Below, piece after piece: positions 24,944 to 33,834 of a stretch of 64,000 nt of DNA. The stretch is from Patulibacter americanus DSM 16676 (GTDB lineage Bacteria; Actinomycetota; Thermoleophilia; Solirubrobacterales; Solirubrobacteraceae): positions 186,001-250,000 of the forward strand of contig NZ_ATUD01000005.1 of assembly GCF_000420025.1 (NCBI RefSeq), written 5' to 3'. Below the pieces are notes generated by a model. The model was not told the origin of the DNA. It saw nothing but the letters and a program-made list of their open reading frames with translations, and searched no databases. Position 1 is the first letter of the stretch. Each line of letters opens with the position of its first letter. A program made the translations under genes and the position numbers.

Positions 24944-25795
24944 ATGGCAAGAACCAACCGCAAAGCACCGGACGATCGCCTGAGGCTGGCCGAGGGCCGT
25001 CGCGAGGCGATCCTCGAACTCCTCCAGGCGCAACGGGCCGTGACCGTCGGCGAGATCGAGGAGCGCTTCGGCATCTCCCCGATGACCGCGCGCCGCGACC
25101 TCGCCGAGCTCGAGCGTCAAGGCCAGGCCCGCCGCACGCACGGCGGCGCCGTCCTGCCGTCGACGAGCAGCCACGAGGACTCCTTCTCCGCCCGCATGGC
25201 GACGGCCACCGCCGCCAAGCGGATCCTCGCCCAGGCCGCGGCCGCGACGGTGGAGGACGGCGAGGCGCTGTTCCTCGACTCGTCCACGACCGCGTACCAC
25301 CTGGCCGAGGTCCTGATCCGCGAGGACCGGCCCGTCACCGTGGTGACGAACTCGCTGCCGATCGTCGACCTCATCGCGAGCAACGCCCGCGAGACGATCG
25401 AGCTGATCGTCGCCGGCGGCCAGCTGCGCCGCATCTCCCGTTCCTTCGTCGGCCCGGTCGCCGTCGAGTCGCTCAAGCGGCACTGGACCGACCGCGCCTT
25501 CCTCTCCGTCAAGGGCATCGCGCCCGACGGCACGCTGACCGACGCCGACCCGCTCGAGGCGGAGGTCAAGCGCACCATGATCGGCCAGGCCGGCACGGCG
25601 ACCCTGCTCGTCGACGGCGGCAAGCTCGACCGCCGCGGCCTGTCCGTCATCGGCCCGGTCACCGACTGCGAGGACGTGCTCGTCGCCGGTCTGGGCCAGA
25701 ACTCCGAGCTGCTCGCCGCCATCGACGTCCCGGGCGTGACCGTCCGGCGTCTGGATCGCGGCGACGACCCGTCGGCCGAGGAGGCCACTGCATGA
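24944..25795 (+). CDS. rhaR: DeoR-family transcriptional regulator of rhamnose genes
   Basis: The 283-residue product has a DeoR winged HTH at the N-terminus (REAILELLQAQ, then ISPMTARRDLAELERQG and RRTHGGAV). The C-terminal sugar-phosphate-sensing domain shows LDSSTTAYHLAEVL, VVTNSLPIVDLI and LLVDGGKLDRRG. It opens the rha operon and overlaps the transporter ATPase gene by 4 bases, matching the rhizobial rhaR arrangement. It likely controls its own promoter; the effector is inferred to be a rhamnose-pathway intermediate. The symbol is assigned by context. Confidence 0.88.
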   Translation: MARTNRKAPDDRLRLAEGRREAILELLQAQRAVTVGEIEERFGISPMTARRDLAELERQGQARRTHGGAVLPSTSSHEDSFSARMATATAAKRILAQAAAATVEDGEALFLDSSTTAYHLAEVLIREDRPVTVVTNSLPIVDLIASNARETIELIVAGGQLRRISRSFVGPVAVESLKRHWTDRAFLSVKGIAPDGTLTDADPLEAEVKRTMIGQAGTATLLVDGGKLDRRGLSVIGPVTDCEDVLVAGLGQNSELLAAIDVPGVTVRRLDRGDDPSAEEATA

Positions 25796-27318
25796 GCACC
25801 CCGTCCACCACGACGCCGATCGTCGCCCTCGACGGGGCGAGCCGCTCCTTCGGCGCGGTGCACGCCCTGAAGAACGCCTCGCTGCCGCTGCGCGGCGGCG
25901 AGGTCCGCGCCCTCATGGGCGAGAACGGCGCCGGCAAGTCGACGCTGGTCAAGATCCTGACCGGCGTCGACCGCCCGAACTCCGGCCAGGTCCTGGTCGA
26001 CGGCGAGCCCGTCGTCTTCCACTCCACCGCCGACAGCCGCGACGCCGGCGTCGCGGTGATCCTGCAGGAGCCGACGCTCTTCCCCGACCTCTCCGTCGCG
26101 GAGAACGTCGTCATGGGCCGGCACCCCAAGCGCTCCTTCGGCCGCATCGACCGTCCGGGCATGAAGAAGATGGTCCAGGAGATCCTGGACCGGCTCGGCG
26201 TCGACCTCGATCCGGACCGCCCCGTCCAGGGCCTCTCGATCGCCGACCAGCAGATCGTCGAGATCGCGAAGGCGATGAGCTTCGACGCGCGCGTCCTGAT
26301 CATGGACGAGCCGACCGCCGCCCTCTCGGGCCGCGAGGTCGAGCGCCTCTTCGGCGTCGTGCGCGCCCTCCAGGAGCGCGGTGCCGCGGTGCTGTTCATC
26401 TCCCACCGCCTCGAGGAGGTCTACGACATCGCCACGGTCGTGACCGTCATGCGCGACGGCGAGGTCGTCCACGACGGCCCGCTCTCCGAGCTCCCCGAGG
26501 ACGAGCTCGTCCGCCGCATGGTCGGCCGCGACGTCAACCAGCTCTTCCCGAAGACCGAGGCCAAGGTCGGCGAGCTCCTGCTCGACGTCCAGGGGCTGTC
26601 CCGCGAGGGCGTCTTCTACGACGTGGACCTGCAGGTCAAGGCGGGCGAGATCGTCGCCCTCGCCGGCCTCGTCGGCGCCGGCCGCTCCGAGGTCGCCCAG
26701 GCGATCTTCGGCGTGGACCACGCCACCGAGGGCCGCGTCTCCATGAACGGCCAGGAGCTCCCGCTCGGCAAGCCGACGGCGTCCGTCGCGGCCGGCATGG
26801 CGCTCGTCCCCGAGGACCGCCGCCAGCAGGGCCTGGTGATGGAGATGTCCATCGGCCACAACTCCACGCTCGCCCGCCTGGGGGAGATGCGCAAGAACGG
26901 CCTGCTCTCCCCGAAGAAGGAGCGCGACGAGGCCACGCAGTGGGCCAAGCGCCTGCAGCTGAAGTACGGCCGCCTGACCGACCCGGTCGGCACGCTCTCG
27001 GGCGGCAACCAGCAGAAGGTCGTGCTCGCCAAGTGGCTGAGCACGAAGCCGCGGCTCCTCATCATCGACGAGCCCACCCGCGGCATCGACGTCGGCACGA
27101 AGGCCGAGGTCCACCGCATCATCAACGACCTGGCGAGCGAGGGGCTCGGCGTCCTGATGGTCTCGAGCGAGCTTCCCGAGGTCCTCGGGATGGCCGACCG
27201 CGTCCTCGTCATGCACGAGGGCCGGATCACCGCCGAGCTGTCCCGCGCCGAGGCCAACGAGGAGCGCGTCGTCCGCGCCGCCACCGGCCGCGCGGCGGTC
27301 GCCGAGGAGATCGCATGA
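25792..27318 (+). CDS. rhaT: Rhamnose ABC transporter, ATP-binding protein
   Basis: A 508-residue double ATPase of the carbohydrate CUT2 family, fused N- and C-terminal ABC domains. The first domain has Walker A GENGAGKST (43-51), a signature-like LSIADQQIVEIAKAM and Walker B ARVLIMDEPTAAL. The second has the usual degenerate Walker A GLVGAGRSE and a good signature LSGGNQQKVVLAKWL with LLIIDEPTRGIDVG. It is followed by two permeases and a binding protein, as in rhizobial rhaSTPQ. Substrate specificity (L-rhamnose) comes from the operon. Confidence 0.93.
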   Translation: MSTPSTTTPIVALDGASRSFGAVHALKNASLPLRGGEVRALMGENGAGKSTLVKILTGVDRPNSGQVLVDGEPVVFHSTADSRDAGVAVILQEPTLFPDLSVAENVVMGRHPKRSFGRIDRPGMKKMVQEILDRLGVDLDPDRPVQGLSIADQQIVEIAKAMSFDARVLIMDEPTAALSGREVERLFGVVRALQERGAAVLFISHRLEEVYDIATVVTVMRDGEVVHDGPLSELPEDELVRRMVGRDVNQLFPKTEAKVGELLLDVQGLSREGVFYDVDLQVKAGEIVALAGLVGAGRSEVAQAIFGVDHATEGRVSMNGQELPLGKPTASVAAGMALVPEDRRQQGLVMEMSIGHNSTLARLGEMRKNGLLSPKKERDEATQWAKRLQLKYGRLTDPVGTLSGGNQQKVVLAKWLSTKPRLLIIDEPTRGIDVGTKAEVHRIINDLASEGLGVLMVSSELPEVLGMADRVLVMHEGRITAELSRAEANEERVVRAATGRAAVAEEIA

Positions 27319-28415
27319 GCACCCCTGTCAGCACGCCGGCGCCCGCGGGCTCCGGCGCCTCCCCGTCCGGCGCGCCCGTCGACGAGCCCCGCCGCTCCGG
27401 CGGCCGGCGCGTCGTCGACAAGCTGATCCGCGCCCGCGAGCTGGGCCTGATCGTCGTCCTGGCGGCGATCGTCCTGATCACCGGGATCCTCGAGCCGGCG
27501 TTCTGGAACGCCGACAGCCTGTCGGACACCGTCCTGAACGTGGCGATCATCGCCGTGATGACGGCGGGGATGACGCTCGTCATCGTCACCCGCAACATCG
27601 ACCTCTCCGTCGGCTCGATCCTCGCGCTGTCCGCGTTCCTTTGCGGTGACCTGCTCGCGAAGAACCCCGACATGCCGTGGATCGTCGGCGTGCTGCTGGC
27701 CGTCGTCATCGGCGCGGCCTGCGGCCTGCTCAACGGCGTGCTCGTCACCTGGGGGCGCGTACCCGCCCTCGTGGTGACCCTCGGCACCATGTACGCCCTG
27801 CGCGGCGTCGCCTTCCTCGTGACGGGCGGCCGGCAGATCAACGCCCAGGACCTGCCGGACTCGTTCCTCAAGCTCGGCTCGGGCTCCGTGCTCGGCGTCC
27901 CGACGCTGATCCTCGTCGCGCTCGTCGTGATCATCATCTTCTGGTTCGTCACGCGCGACTTCGCGTGGGGCCGTCAGCTCTACGCGATCGGCTCCAGCGG
28001 CCGCTCCGGCGGCCACGCCGCGAAGCTCGCCGGCCTCAAGTCCGACCGCCGCGTCACGCAGGCGTTCGTCATCTCCGGCGCGCTGGCCGGCCTGGGCGGC
28101 GCGATGTTCGCGGCCCGCTACGGCACGGTCGACGCGACCGCCGGCCAGGGCTACGAGCTGCGTGTCATCGGCGCGGCCGTCGTCGGCGGCGTCGCCATCG
28201 CCGGCGGCTCGGGCTCCGTGCTCGGCGCCGCCATCGGGGCGGTCGTGCTCGGCACGATCCAGACCGCCCTCATCGTCCTGAAGATCGACGACTTCTGGCA
28301 GCAGGCCGCCGTGGGTGCCCTGATCCTCGTCGCGATCGCCCTGGACCGCCTGATCGCCAACCAGAGCGAGGCGCTGCTCCGTCAGCGCTCCGCCCGCCGG
28401 AGGACCGCAGCATGA
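27315..28415 (+). CDS. rhaP: Rhamnose ABC transporter, permease
   Basis: A 366-residue CUT2 permease with a disordered 40-residue N-terminal tail and about eight to ten membrane spans. Family segments include VTRNIDLSVGSILALSAFLC, GRVPALVVTLGTMYALRG, LYAIGSSGRSGGHAAKLAGL (the loop that contacts the ATPase) and GAAVVGGVAIAGGSGSVLGA. Starts and stops overlap neighbours by 4 bases. It pairs with the next permease as a heterodimeric channel. Confidence 0.92.
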   Translation: MSTPVSTPAPAGSGASPSGAPVDEPRRSGGRRVVDKLIRARELGLIVVLAAIVLITGILEPAFWNADSLSDTVLNVAIIAVMTAGMTLVIVTRNIDLSVGSILALSAFLCGDLLAKNPDMPWIVGVLLAVVIGAACGLLNGVLVTWGRVPALVVTLGTMYALRGVAFLVTGGRQINAQDLPDSFLKLGSGSVLGVPTLILVALVVIIIFWFVTRDFAWGRQLYAIGSSGRSGGHAAKLAGLKSDRRVTQAFVISGALAGLGGAMFAARYGTVDATAGQGYELRVIGAAVVGGVAIAGGSGSVLGAAIGAVVLGTIQTALIVLKIDDFWQQAAVGALILVAIALDRLIANQSEALLRQRSARRRTAA

Positions 28416-29536
28416 GCACGATGACCTCTACGCCGTCCGGGACGGCCCCTGACCGGACGCCCGACGCGCCCAAGACCACGGCCGGCGAGTCGCCCGTGAA
28501 GGCGTTCCTCGGCCGCTGGGAGACGCTGATCCTGGCGCTCATCGTCGTCGTCTTCCTCGTCGGCCAGGCCATCTCGACGGAGTTCCTGACCGGGGACTCC
28601 CTGACCTCCGGCACCGCCGACTTCGCGGAGTACGCGCTGCTCGCGCTGCCCTTGACGCTGATCATCGCCACGGGCGAGATCGACCTGTCCGTCGCGTCGA
28701 TCCTCGCGCTCTCGAGCGCCGTCATGGGATCGCTGTGGAACGCGGGGCTCCCGATGGAGGCGATCATCCCGATCTGCTTCGTCGTCGGCGCGGTCTGCGG
28801 GGCGTTCAACGGGTGGCTCGTGACCGGGCTGGGGCTGCCGAGCCTCGCGGTCACGATCGGCACGCTCGCGCTCTTCCGTGGCCTGGCGTTCGTCGTCCTC
28901 GGCGACGAGTCGGTCACCTCCTTCCCGGCGGCGTACACGGACTGGGGCTTCGGCAACTTCGCCGGCACGCCCGTCCCGAACCCGATCGTGCTGTTCCTCG
29001 TCCTCGCGGTGCTCTTCGCCCTCGTGCTGCACCGCACCCCGCTCGGCCGCTCGATCTTCGCGATCGGCGCCAACAAGGAAGCCGCGCGGTTCAGCGGCCT
29101 GCGGGTGGACCGGATCCAGTTCCGTCTCTTCGTCCTCAGCGGCGTCATCGCCGCACTGGCGGGGATCATCCTGACGCTCCGCAACTCGACCGCCGCCGGC
29201 AACGTGGGCGAGGGCTTCGAGCTCACGGCCATCGCCGCGGTCGTCCTGGGCGGCGTCTCGATCTTCGGCGGCACCGGCACGATCGGCGGGGTCCTCCTCG
29301 CCCTGATCCTGCTCGCCGGGATCCAGAAGGCGCTGAACCTCGATCCGGACATCAGCACGTACTGGGTCCAGATCGTCACCGGAATCTTGCTCGTCGGCTC
29401 CGTCCTGGGGCCGAATATCGCTGCACGTGTCCGAGAGGCACGCCGCATCAACACCCGCGGAGCACGGCCCACTCGGCCCGGCCGTCCTGCGGAAGCTCAG
29501 ACCGGGCCGGGAGGAGAGGGGAACACGAATGCGTGA
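28412..29536 (+). CDS. rhaQ: Rhamnose ABC transporter, second permease
   Basis: A 374-residue CUT2 permease homologous to the previous gene. It shows IATGEIDLSVASILALSSAV, GLPSLAVTIGTLALFRGLAF, IFAIGANKEAARFSGL and AAVVLGGVSIFGGTGTIGG. A polar C-terminal tail of about 30 residues follows the last membrane span. The gene overlaps the binding protein by 8 bases. Confidence 0.92.
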   Translation: MSTMTSTPSGTAPDRTPDAPKTTAGESPVKAFLGRWETLILALIVVVFLVGQAISTEFLTGDSLTSGTADFAEYALLALPLTLIIATGEIDLSVASILALSSAVMGSLWNAGLPMEAIIPICFVVGAVCGAFNGWLVTGLGLPSLAVTIGTLALFRGLAFVVLGDESVTSFPAAYTDWGFGNFAGTPVPNPIVLFLVLAVLFALVLHRTPLGRSIFAIGANKEAARFSGLRVDRIQFRLFVLSGVIAALAGIILTLRNSTAAGNVGEGFELTAIAAVVLGGVSIFGGTGTIGGVLLALILLAGIQKALNLDPDISTYWVQIVTGILLVGSVLGPNIAARVREARRINTRGARPTRPGRPAEAQTGPGGEGNTNA

Positions 29537-30617
29537 TTCACGCTGGGGAAGGTTCCTGGCCCTGCTGTTCGCAGTGGTGCTGGGTGCTGCCGTCATCACG
29601 GGCTGCGGCTCGACGAAGGACGACAGCAACGAGGGCAGCGGCGGGTCCGCGGCCTCGGGCGAGACCAAGGCTGACGCCGGTGCCGCCATCAAGAAGGGGC
29701 TCAACGTCGTCGTGATGCCCAAGCAGCTCGGCAACCCGTACGAGGAGCTCGAGAACAAGGGCACCGTCGCGGCCATCGAGGAGACGGGCGGCAGCGCCAA
29801 GATCCAGGGTCCGACCGACGCGTCCGCGTCGTCGCAGGTCTCGCTGCTGCGCTCCATTACGCAGCAGAAGCCCGACGCCATCGTGCTCGCGGCCAACGAC
29901 CCGAACGCCATCGCTCCGGTCCTCAAGCAGGCCATGCAGCGCGGCGTCAAGGTCGTGACGCAGGACTCCGACGCCGCGAAGGACGCGCGTCAGATCTTCA
30001 TCAACCAGGCGACGACGCAGTCCATCGGCGTCCAGCTGGCGAAGCAGGCCAAGGAGACCGCCGGTCCCGACGGCGGCGAGGTCGCGGTGCTGTCGGCCAC
30101 GGCCAACGCGCCGAACCAGAACGCCTGGATCAAGATCATGCAGGACGAGCTCAAGAAGCCCGGCTACGAGAACATCAAGGTCGTCAAGGTCGCCTACGGC
30201 GACGACGACGACCAGAAGTCGTTCCAGCAGGCCCAGGGCCTCCTGCGCGCCTACCCGAAGCTGAAGTCCATCGTCTCCCCGACGACGGTCGGCATCGCGG
30301 CCGCCGCGCGCTACGTGTCGTCCAAGCCCGCCTACAAGGGCAAGGTCGCGGTCACGGGTCTCGGCACGCCGAACCAGATGTCGAAGTTCGTCAAGGACGG
30401 CACCGTGCAGCAGTTCGCCCTCTGGAACCCGGAGGACGTCGGCTACCTGGGTGGCTGGGCCGCCGCGGCGCTCGCCTCGGGCCAGATCACCGGCAAGGAA
30501 GGCGAGACCTTCAAGGCCGGCAAGCTCGGCGACAAGACGATCGGCGCCGACGGCGAGATCGTCCTCGGGCCGCCGACGACGTTCACCAAGGACAACATCG
30601 ACGACTTCGACTTCTAG
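29529..30617 (+). CDS. rhaS: Rhamnose ABC transporter, substrate-binding lipoprotein
   Basis: A 362-residue periplasmic-binding-protein-like lipoprotein (type 1 fold). A signal peptide with lipobox VITGC puts the lipid-modified cysteine at C26, followed by a Ser/Gly linker. The body has VVVMPKQLGNPYEELENKG, PDAIVLAANDPNAIAPVL, VKVVTQDSDA, and a late QFALWNPEDVGYLGGWAA typical of rhamnose/autoinducer-2-type binding proteins. A strong GAGGAGAGGGG ribosome-binding site lies within the end of rhaQ. A perfect hairpin follows the gene. Confidence 0.93.
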   Translation: MRDSRWGRFLALLFAVVLGAAVITGCGSTKDDSNEGSGGSAASGETKADAGAAIKKGLNVVVMPKQLGNPYEELENKGTVAAIEETGGSAKIQGPTDASASSQVSLLRSITQQKPDAIVLAANDPNAIAPVLKQAMQRGVKVVTQDSDAAKDARQIFINQATTQSIGVQLAKQAKETAGPDGGEVAVLSATANAPNQNAWIKIMQDELKKPGYENIKVVKVAYGDDDDQKSFQQAQGLLRAYPKLKSIVSPTTVGIAAAARYVSSKPAYKGKVAVTGLGTPNQMSKFVKDGTVQQFALWNPEDVGYLGGWAAAALASGQITGKEGETFKAGKLGDKTIGADGEIVLGPPTTFTKDNIDDFDF

Positions 30618-30630
30618 GCCGCAAGGCCAC

Positions 30631-30654
30631 GCTCCCCGCGCCTGAGCGGGGAGC
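30631..30654 (+). terminator. Intercistronic hairpin after rhaS
   Basis: A perfect 9-bp stem GCTCCCCGC/GCGGGGAGC with a 6-base loop sits 13 bases after the rhaS stop and lacks a U tract. It probably stabilises the 3' end of the transporter mRNA or partly attenuates the downstream catabolic genes, a common way to keep binding protein in excess. Confidence 0.6.
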
Positions 30655-30736
30655 GCGAAGTCGCACCGTCGGACCGGGGGACGGGCGCACCAGCGCGCCC
30701 GTCCGCCGGACCCATCTTTTCCGGACACAGGACCTC

Positions 30737-30826
30737 ATGAGCACGACCCCCCGCAACGCGAACACCGCAGTGAACGGCGCGCACCTCGCCGCCACCCCGA
30801 CGGCCCCCGGCCGCATGGGCCTCTGA
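30737..30826 (+). CDS. Small ORF of 29 codons coupled to rhaM
   Basis: An ATG at 30737 opens a 29-residue frame whose TGA shares its last base with the ATG of rhaM. The product is Thr/Ala/Asn-rich with no recognisable domain or membrane span. A weak AGGAC lies 4 bases upstream. rhaM itself has no good ribosome-binding site, so this could be a translated leader that delivers ribosomes to rhaM. It could also be a remnant of a longer gene. Expression is not shown by sequence alone. Confidence 0.4.
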   Translation: MSTTPRNANTAVNGAHLAATPTAPGRMGL

Positions 30827-31146
30827 TGGAACGCGTCTGCTTCCTGCTCCAGGTCAAGGCCGATCGCCTCGACGAGTACAAGGCGCGTCACGCCGACGTG
30901 TGGCCCGAGATGCTCGACGCCCTCGTCGCCTCCGGCTACCGCAACTACTCCATCTTCCTGCGCCCCGACGGGCTGCTCGTGGGCTACTTCGAGTGCGACG
31001 ACTACGCCGCCGTCGACGCCGCGATGCAGTCGACCGAGGTCAACGCGCGCTGGCAGGCCGAGATGGCCGACTTCATGACCCTGCCCGAGGGCGCGCGCCC
31101 CGACACGGGCCTCCTGCGCCTCGAGGAGGTGTTCCACGTTGGCTAG
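30826..31146 (+). CDS. rhaM: L-rhamnose mutarotase
   Basis: The enzyme interconverts the alpha and beta anomers of L-rhamnose, feeding the isomerase. The 106-residue length is standard. The sequence has the family layout: CFLLQVKADRLDEYKARHADVWPEM (with H22 as the likely catalytic histidine), GYRNYSIFLRPDGLLVGYFE, and a C-terminal GLLRLEEVFHV. It overlaps the kinase gene by 8 bases. Confidence 0.95.
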   Translation: MERVCFLLQVKADRLDEYKARHADVWPEMLDALVASGYRNYSIFLRPDGLLVGYFECDDYAAVDAAMQSTEVNARWQAEMADFMTLPEGARPDTGLLRLEEVFHVG

Positions 31147-32608
31147 CACCCCCGTCTACGCGGCGATCGACTTCGGCGCCTCCAGCGGCCGCGTCCTCGC
31201 CGGCCGCTACGACGGCGAGCGCGTGACGCTCACCGAGGCGGCGCGGTTCCCCAACCGCCCCGTCGACCTGCCCGACGGCCGCCACTGGGACCTGCTCGGC
31301 CTGTACGCGCAGGCGCTCGAGGGCCTGCACGCCGCCGATGGCGGAGGGCTGCACCAGCTCGCCGGCGTCGGCGTCGACACCTGGGCCGTCGACTACGGCC
31401 TGCTCGACCGCCAGGGCCGGCTGCTCGGCCTGCCGTACCACTACCGCGACGGCCGCACCGACGGCATGGTCGAGCGCAGCTTCGCCCGCGTCTCCCGCGA
31501 GGAGCAGTACGCGACGGCCGGCATCCAGACCATGCCGATCAACACGGTCTTCCAGCTCGAGGCCGAGCGCGGCTCCGCCGCCATGGAGGCCGCCGACCGG
31601 ATCGCCCTGATCCCGGACCTGCTGGCCCACTGGCTCGGCGGCGAGCTCGTCAACGAGGCCACGAACGCCTCGTCGACCGGCCTGCTCGACGCCCGCACCG
31701 GCACGTGGGCGCACGAGCTCATCGGGCGCCTCGGCCTGCCCGGCGTGCTCTTCGGCCCCACGGTCGAGGCCGGCACGACGATCGGCCGCCTGCGCCCGGG
31801 CCTCGGGCTCGGGGACGCGGCCGTCCACGCCGTCGGCTCCCACGACACGGCGTCGGCCTTCGCCGCCGCGCCCGTCACGAGTCCGGACGCCGCGATCCTG
31901 TCCTCCGGCACGTGGTCGCTGCTGGGCCTCGAGCTCGACGCGCCCGTCCTGTCCGACGCCGCCCGCGAGGCGAACCTCACGAACGAGCGCGGCGTCGACG
32001 GCACGATCCGCCTGCTGAAGAACGTGATGGGGCTGTGGCTCGAGCAGGAGCTCTCGCGGACGTGGAACATCCACGCCGCCGAGCTGCAGCGCCTGGCCGG
32101 CGAGGCCGACCCCGACGTCCCGGTGCTCGACATCGACCACGCGGACTTCCTCGCCCCGACGGACCTGCCCGCGCTCATCGCCGAGCACTGCCGCCGGACG
32201 GACCAGACGCCGCCCGCCACGAAGGGCGAGACCGTCCGCACCATCTTCGTCTCCCTCGCCTGCCGGTACCGCTGGGTGCTCGAGCAGCTCGAGGCCGTCT
32301 CCGGGCGGACCATCCGGACCATCCACGTCGTCGGCGGCGGCGTGCGCAACGAGCTGCTCTGCCGGCTCACCGCCGACGTCACCGGCCGCACCGTCCTCGC
32401 CGGGCCCGTCGAGGGCACCGGCATGGGCAACGTGCTCGTGCAGCTGCGCGCCGCCGGCGAGCTGGGCTCCCTGCAGGAGCTGCGCCAGCTCGCCGCCGCC
32501 TCCGCGCGACCCCGGGCCTACGAGCCCGCCCCGGACCGCGCCGCGGCCGAGGACCTCTACCGCCGTTTCCTGACCGTGAGCGGCCTGACCGCCGCCGCGG
32601 CCGCCTGA
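31139..32608 (+). CDS. rhaK: Rhamnulokinase
   Basis: Phosphorylates L-rhamnulose at O1. The 489-residue FGGY-type kinase starts with the phosphate loop AIDFGASSGRVLAG, then has GVDTWAVDYGLLD, PYHYRDGRTDGM, HDTASAFAAAPV, ILSSGTWSLLGLEL and the adenosine-site HVVGGGVRNELLCRLTADV. The TTG at 31139 is chosen because GAGGAGGT lies 8 bases upstream and it gives the family N-terminus; this creates an 8-base overlap with rhaM. Confidence 0.94.
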   Translation: MASTPVYAAIDFGASSGRVLAGRYDGERVTLTEAARFPNRPVDLPDGRHWDLLGLYAQALEGLHAADGGGLHQLAGVGVDTWAVDYGLLDRQGRLLGLPYHYRDGRTDGMVERSFARVSREEQYATAGIQTMPINTVFQLEAERGSAAMEAADRIALIPDLLAHWLGGELVNEATNASSTGLLDARTGTWAHELIGRLGLPGVLFGPTVEAGTTIGRLRPGLGLGDAAVHAVGSHDTASAFAAAPVTSPDAAILSSGTWSLLGLELDAPVLSDAAREANLTNERGVDGTIRLLKNVMGLWLEQELSRTWNIHAAELQRLAGEADPDVPVLDIDHADFLAPTDLPALIAEHCRRTDQTPPATKGETVRTIFVSLACRYRWVLEQLEAVSGRTIRTIHVVGGGVRNELLCRLTADVTGRTVLAGPVEGTGMGNVLVQLRAAGELGSLQELRQLAAASARPRAYEPAPDRAAAEDLYRRFLTVSGLTAAAAA

Positions 32609-32631
32609 CCCCCGACCGAGGAACACCACCC

Positions 32632-33834
32632 ATGACCGACTACGAGCACCTCGCCGGACGACTGCGCGACCAGGGGGTCGACGTCGACGCCGTCCAGCGC
32701 CGCCTCTCCGCGCTGCAGGTCGAGGTCCCGTCCTGGGGCTTCGGCGACGCCGGCACGCGCTTCGCCACCTTCCAGCAGCCCGGCCGCCCGCGCACCGTCT
32801 TCGAGCGCATCGACGACGCCGCCGAGGTCCACCGGCTCTCCGGCACCGCGAACTCCGTCGCGCTCCACATCCCGTGGGACGCCGTCGAGGACTACGCCGA
32901 GCTCGGCGCCTACATCAAGAGCAAGGGCCTGGGCACCGGCCCGATCAACCCGAACCTCTTCCAGGACCCGGACTACAAGCTCGGCTCCGTCACGAACCCG
33001 GACGAGAAGATCCGCGCGAAGGCGACGGCCCACCTCGTCGAGTGCGGCGAGATCGCCGTCGCGACCGGCTCTGGCGCGCTCTCCCTGTGGTTCGCCGACG
33101 GCACGAACTACGCCGGCCAGGACGACCTGCTCGAGCGGCGCCAGCGCATGCTCGCCAGCCTCCAGGAGCTCCACAAGTCCACCCAGGCCGGCGGCACGGA
33201 GCTGCTCGTGGAGTACAAGCTCTACGAGCCCGCGTTCTACGCCACGGACCTGGCCGACTGGGGCTCCGCTGCGCTCATGTGCCGCGAGATCGGCGAGCGC
33301 GCGAAGGTGCTCGTCGACCTGGGCCACCACGCCCAGGGCGTGAACATCGAGCAGATCGTCGCGATCCTCGCGTCCTACGGCCTGCTCGGCGGCTTCCACA
33401 CGAACGACCGCCGCTACGGCGACGACGACCTGATCACGGGCTCCGTCAACCCGTTCGCGCTCTTCTGCATCTTCGTGGAGCTCGCGGCCCTGCCCGAGCT
33501 GCCGCGGATCACGCTCGACCAGTCGCACAACATCGAGTCGAAGGTCGAGGCCGTCCTGCGCTCGGTCGTCAACATCCAGGAGGCCTACGCCAAGGCCCTC
33601 CTGGTCGACCGCGTCAAGCTCCGCGAGCTGCAGCAGACGGGCGACGTCAACGGCGCCTACGGCCTGCTGGCCGACGCGTTCGCGCACGACGTCCGCCCGC
33701 TGACCGCCGCGGTCCGTGAGGGCCTGGGCGCGTCCGTCGACCCCGTCGGCGACCTGCGCTCCGGCGGCTACATGCAGAAGCTCTACGACGAGCGCGGCGC
33801 CGAGGCCGGCGTCGCCGGGGGCTGGGGCCGATGA
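32632..33834 (+). CDS. rhaI: L-rhamnose isomerase (RhaI type)
   Basis: Converts L-rhamnose to L-rhamnulose. The 400-residue TIM-barrel product resembles the Pseudomonas/rhizobial RhaI group rather than E. coli RhaA. Segments include WGFGDAGTRFATFQQPG, ALHIPWD, GPINPNLFQDPDYKLGS, LLVEYKLYEPAFY, LVDLGHHAQGVNIEQIV, GFHTNDRRYGDDDLITGS and ITLDQSHNIESKVEAV, whose Glu/Asp/His residues fit the two-metal site. GAGGA precedes the ATG. Its stop overlaps the start of a small ORF. Confidence 0.94.
   Translation: MTDYEHLAGRLRDQGVDVDAVQRRLSALQVEVPSWGFGDAGTRFATFQQPGRPRTVFERIDDAAEVHRLSGTANSVALHIPWDAVEDYAELGAYIKSKGLGTGPINPNLFQDPDYKLGSVTNPDEKIRAKATAHLVECGEIAVATGSGALSLWFADGTNYAGQDDLLERRQRMLASLQELHKSTQAGGTELLVEYKLYEPAFYATDLADWGSAALMCREIGERAKVLVDLGHHAQGVNIEQIVAILASYGLLGGFHTNDRRYGDDDLITGSVNPFALFCIFVELAALPELPRITLDQSHNIESKVEAVLRSVVNIQEAYAKALLVDRVKLRELQQTGDVNGAYGLLADAFAHDVRPLTAAVREGLGASVDPVGDLRSGGYMQKLYDERGAEAGVAGGWGR

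Noticed and set aside
25792-27318. Degenerate second Walker A in the rhamnose transporter ATPase as a loss of function
   Set aside because: The altered second nucleotide site is normal for CUT2-family fused ATPases.
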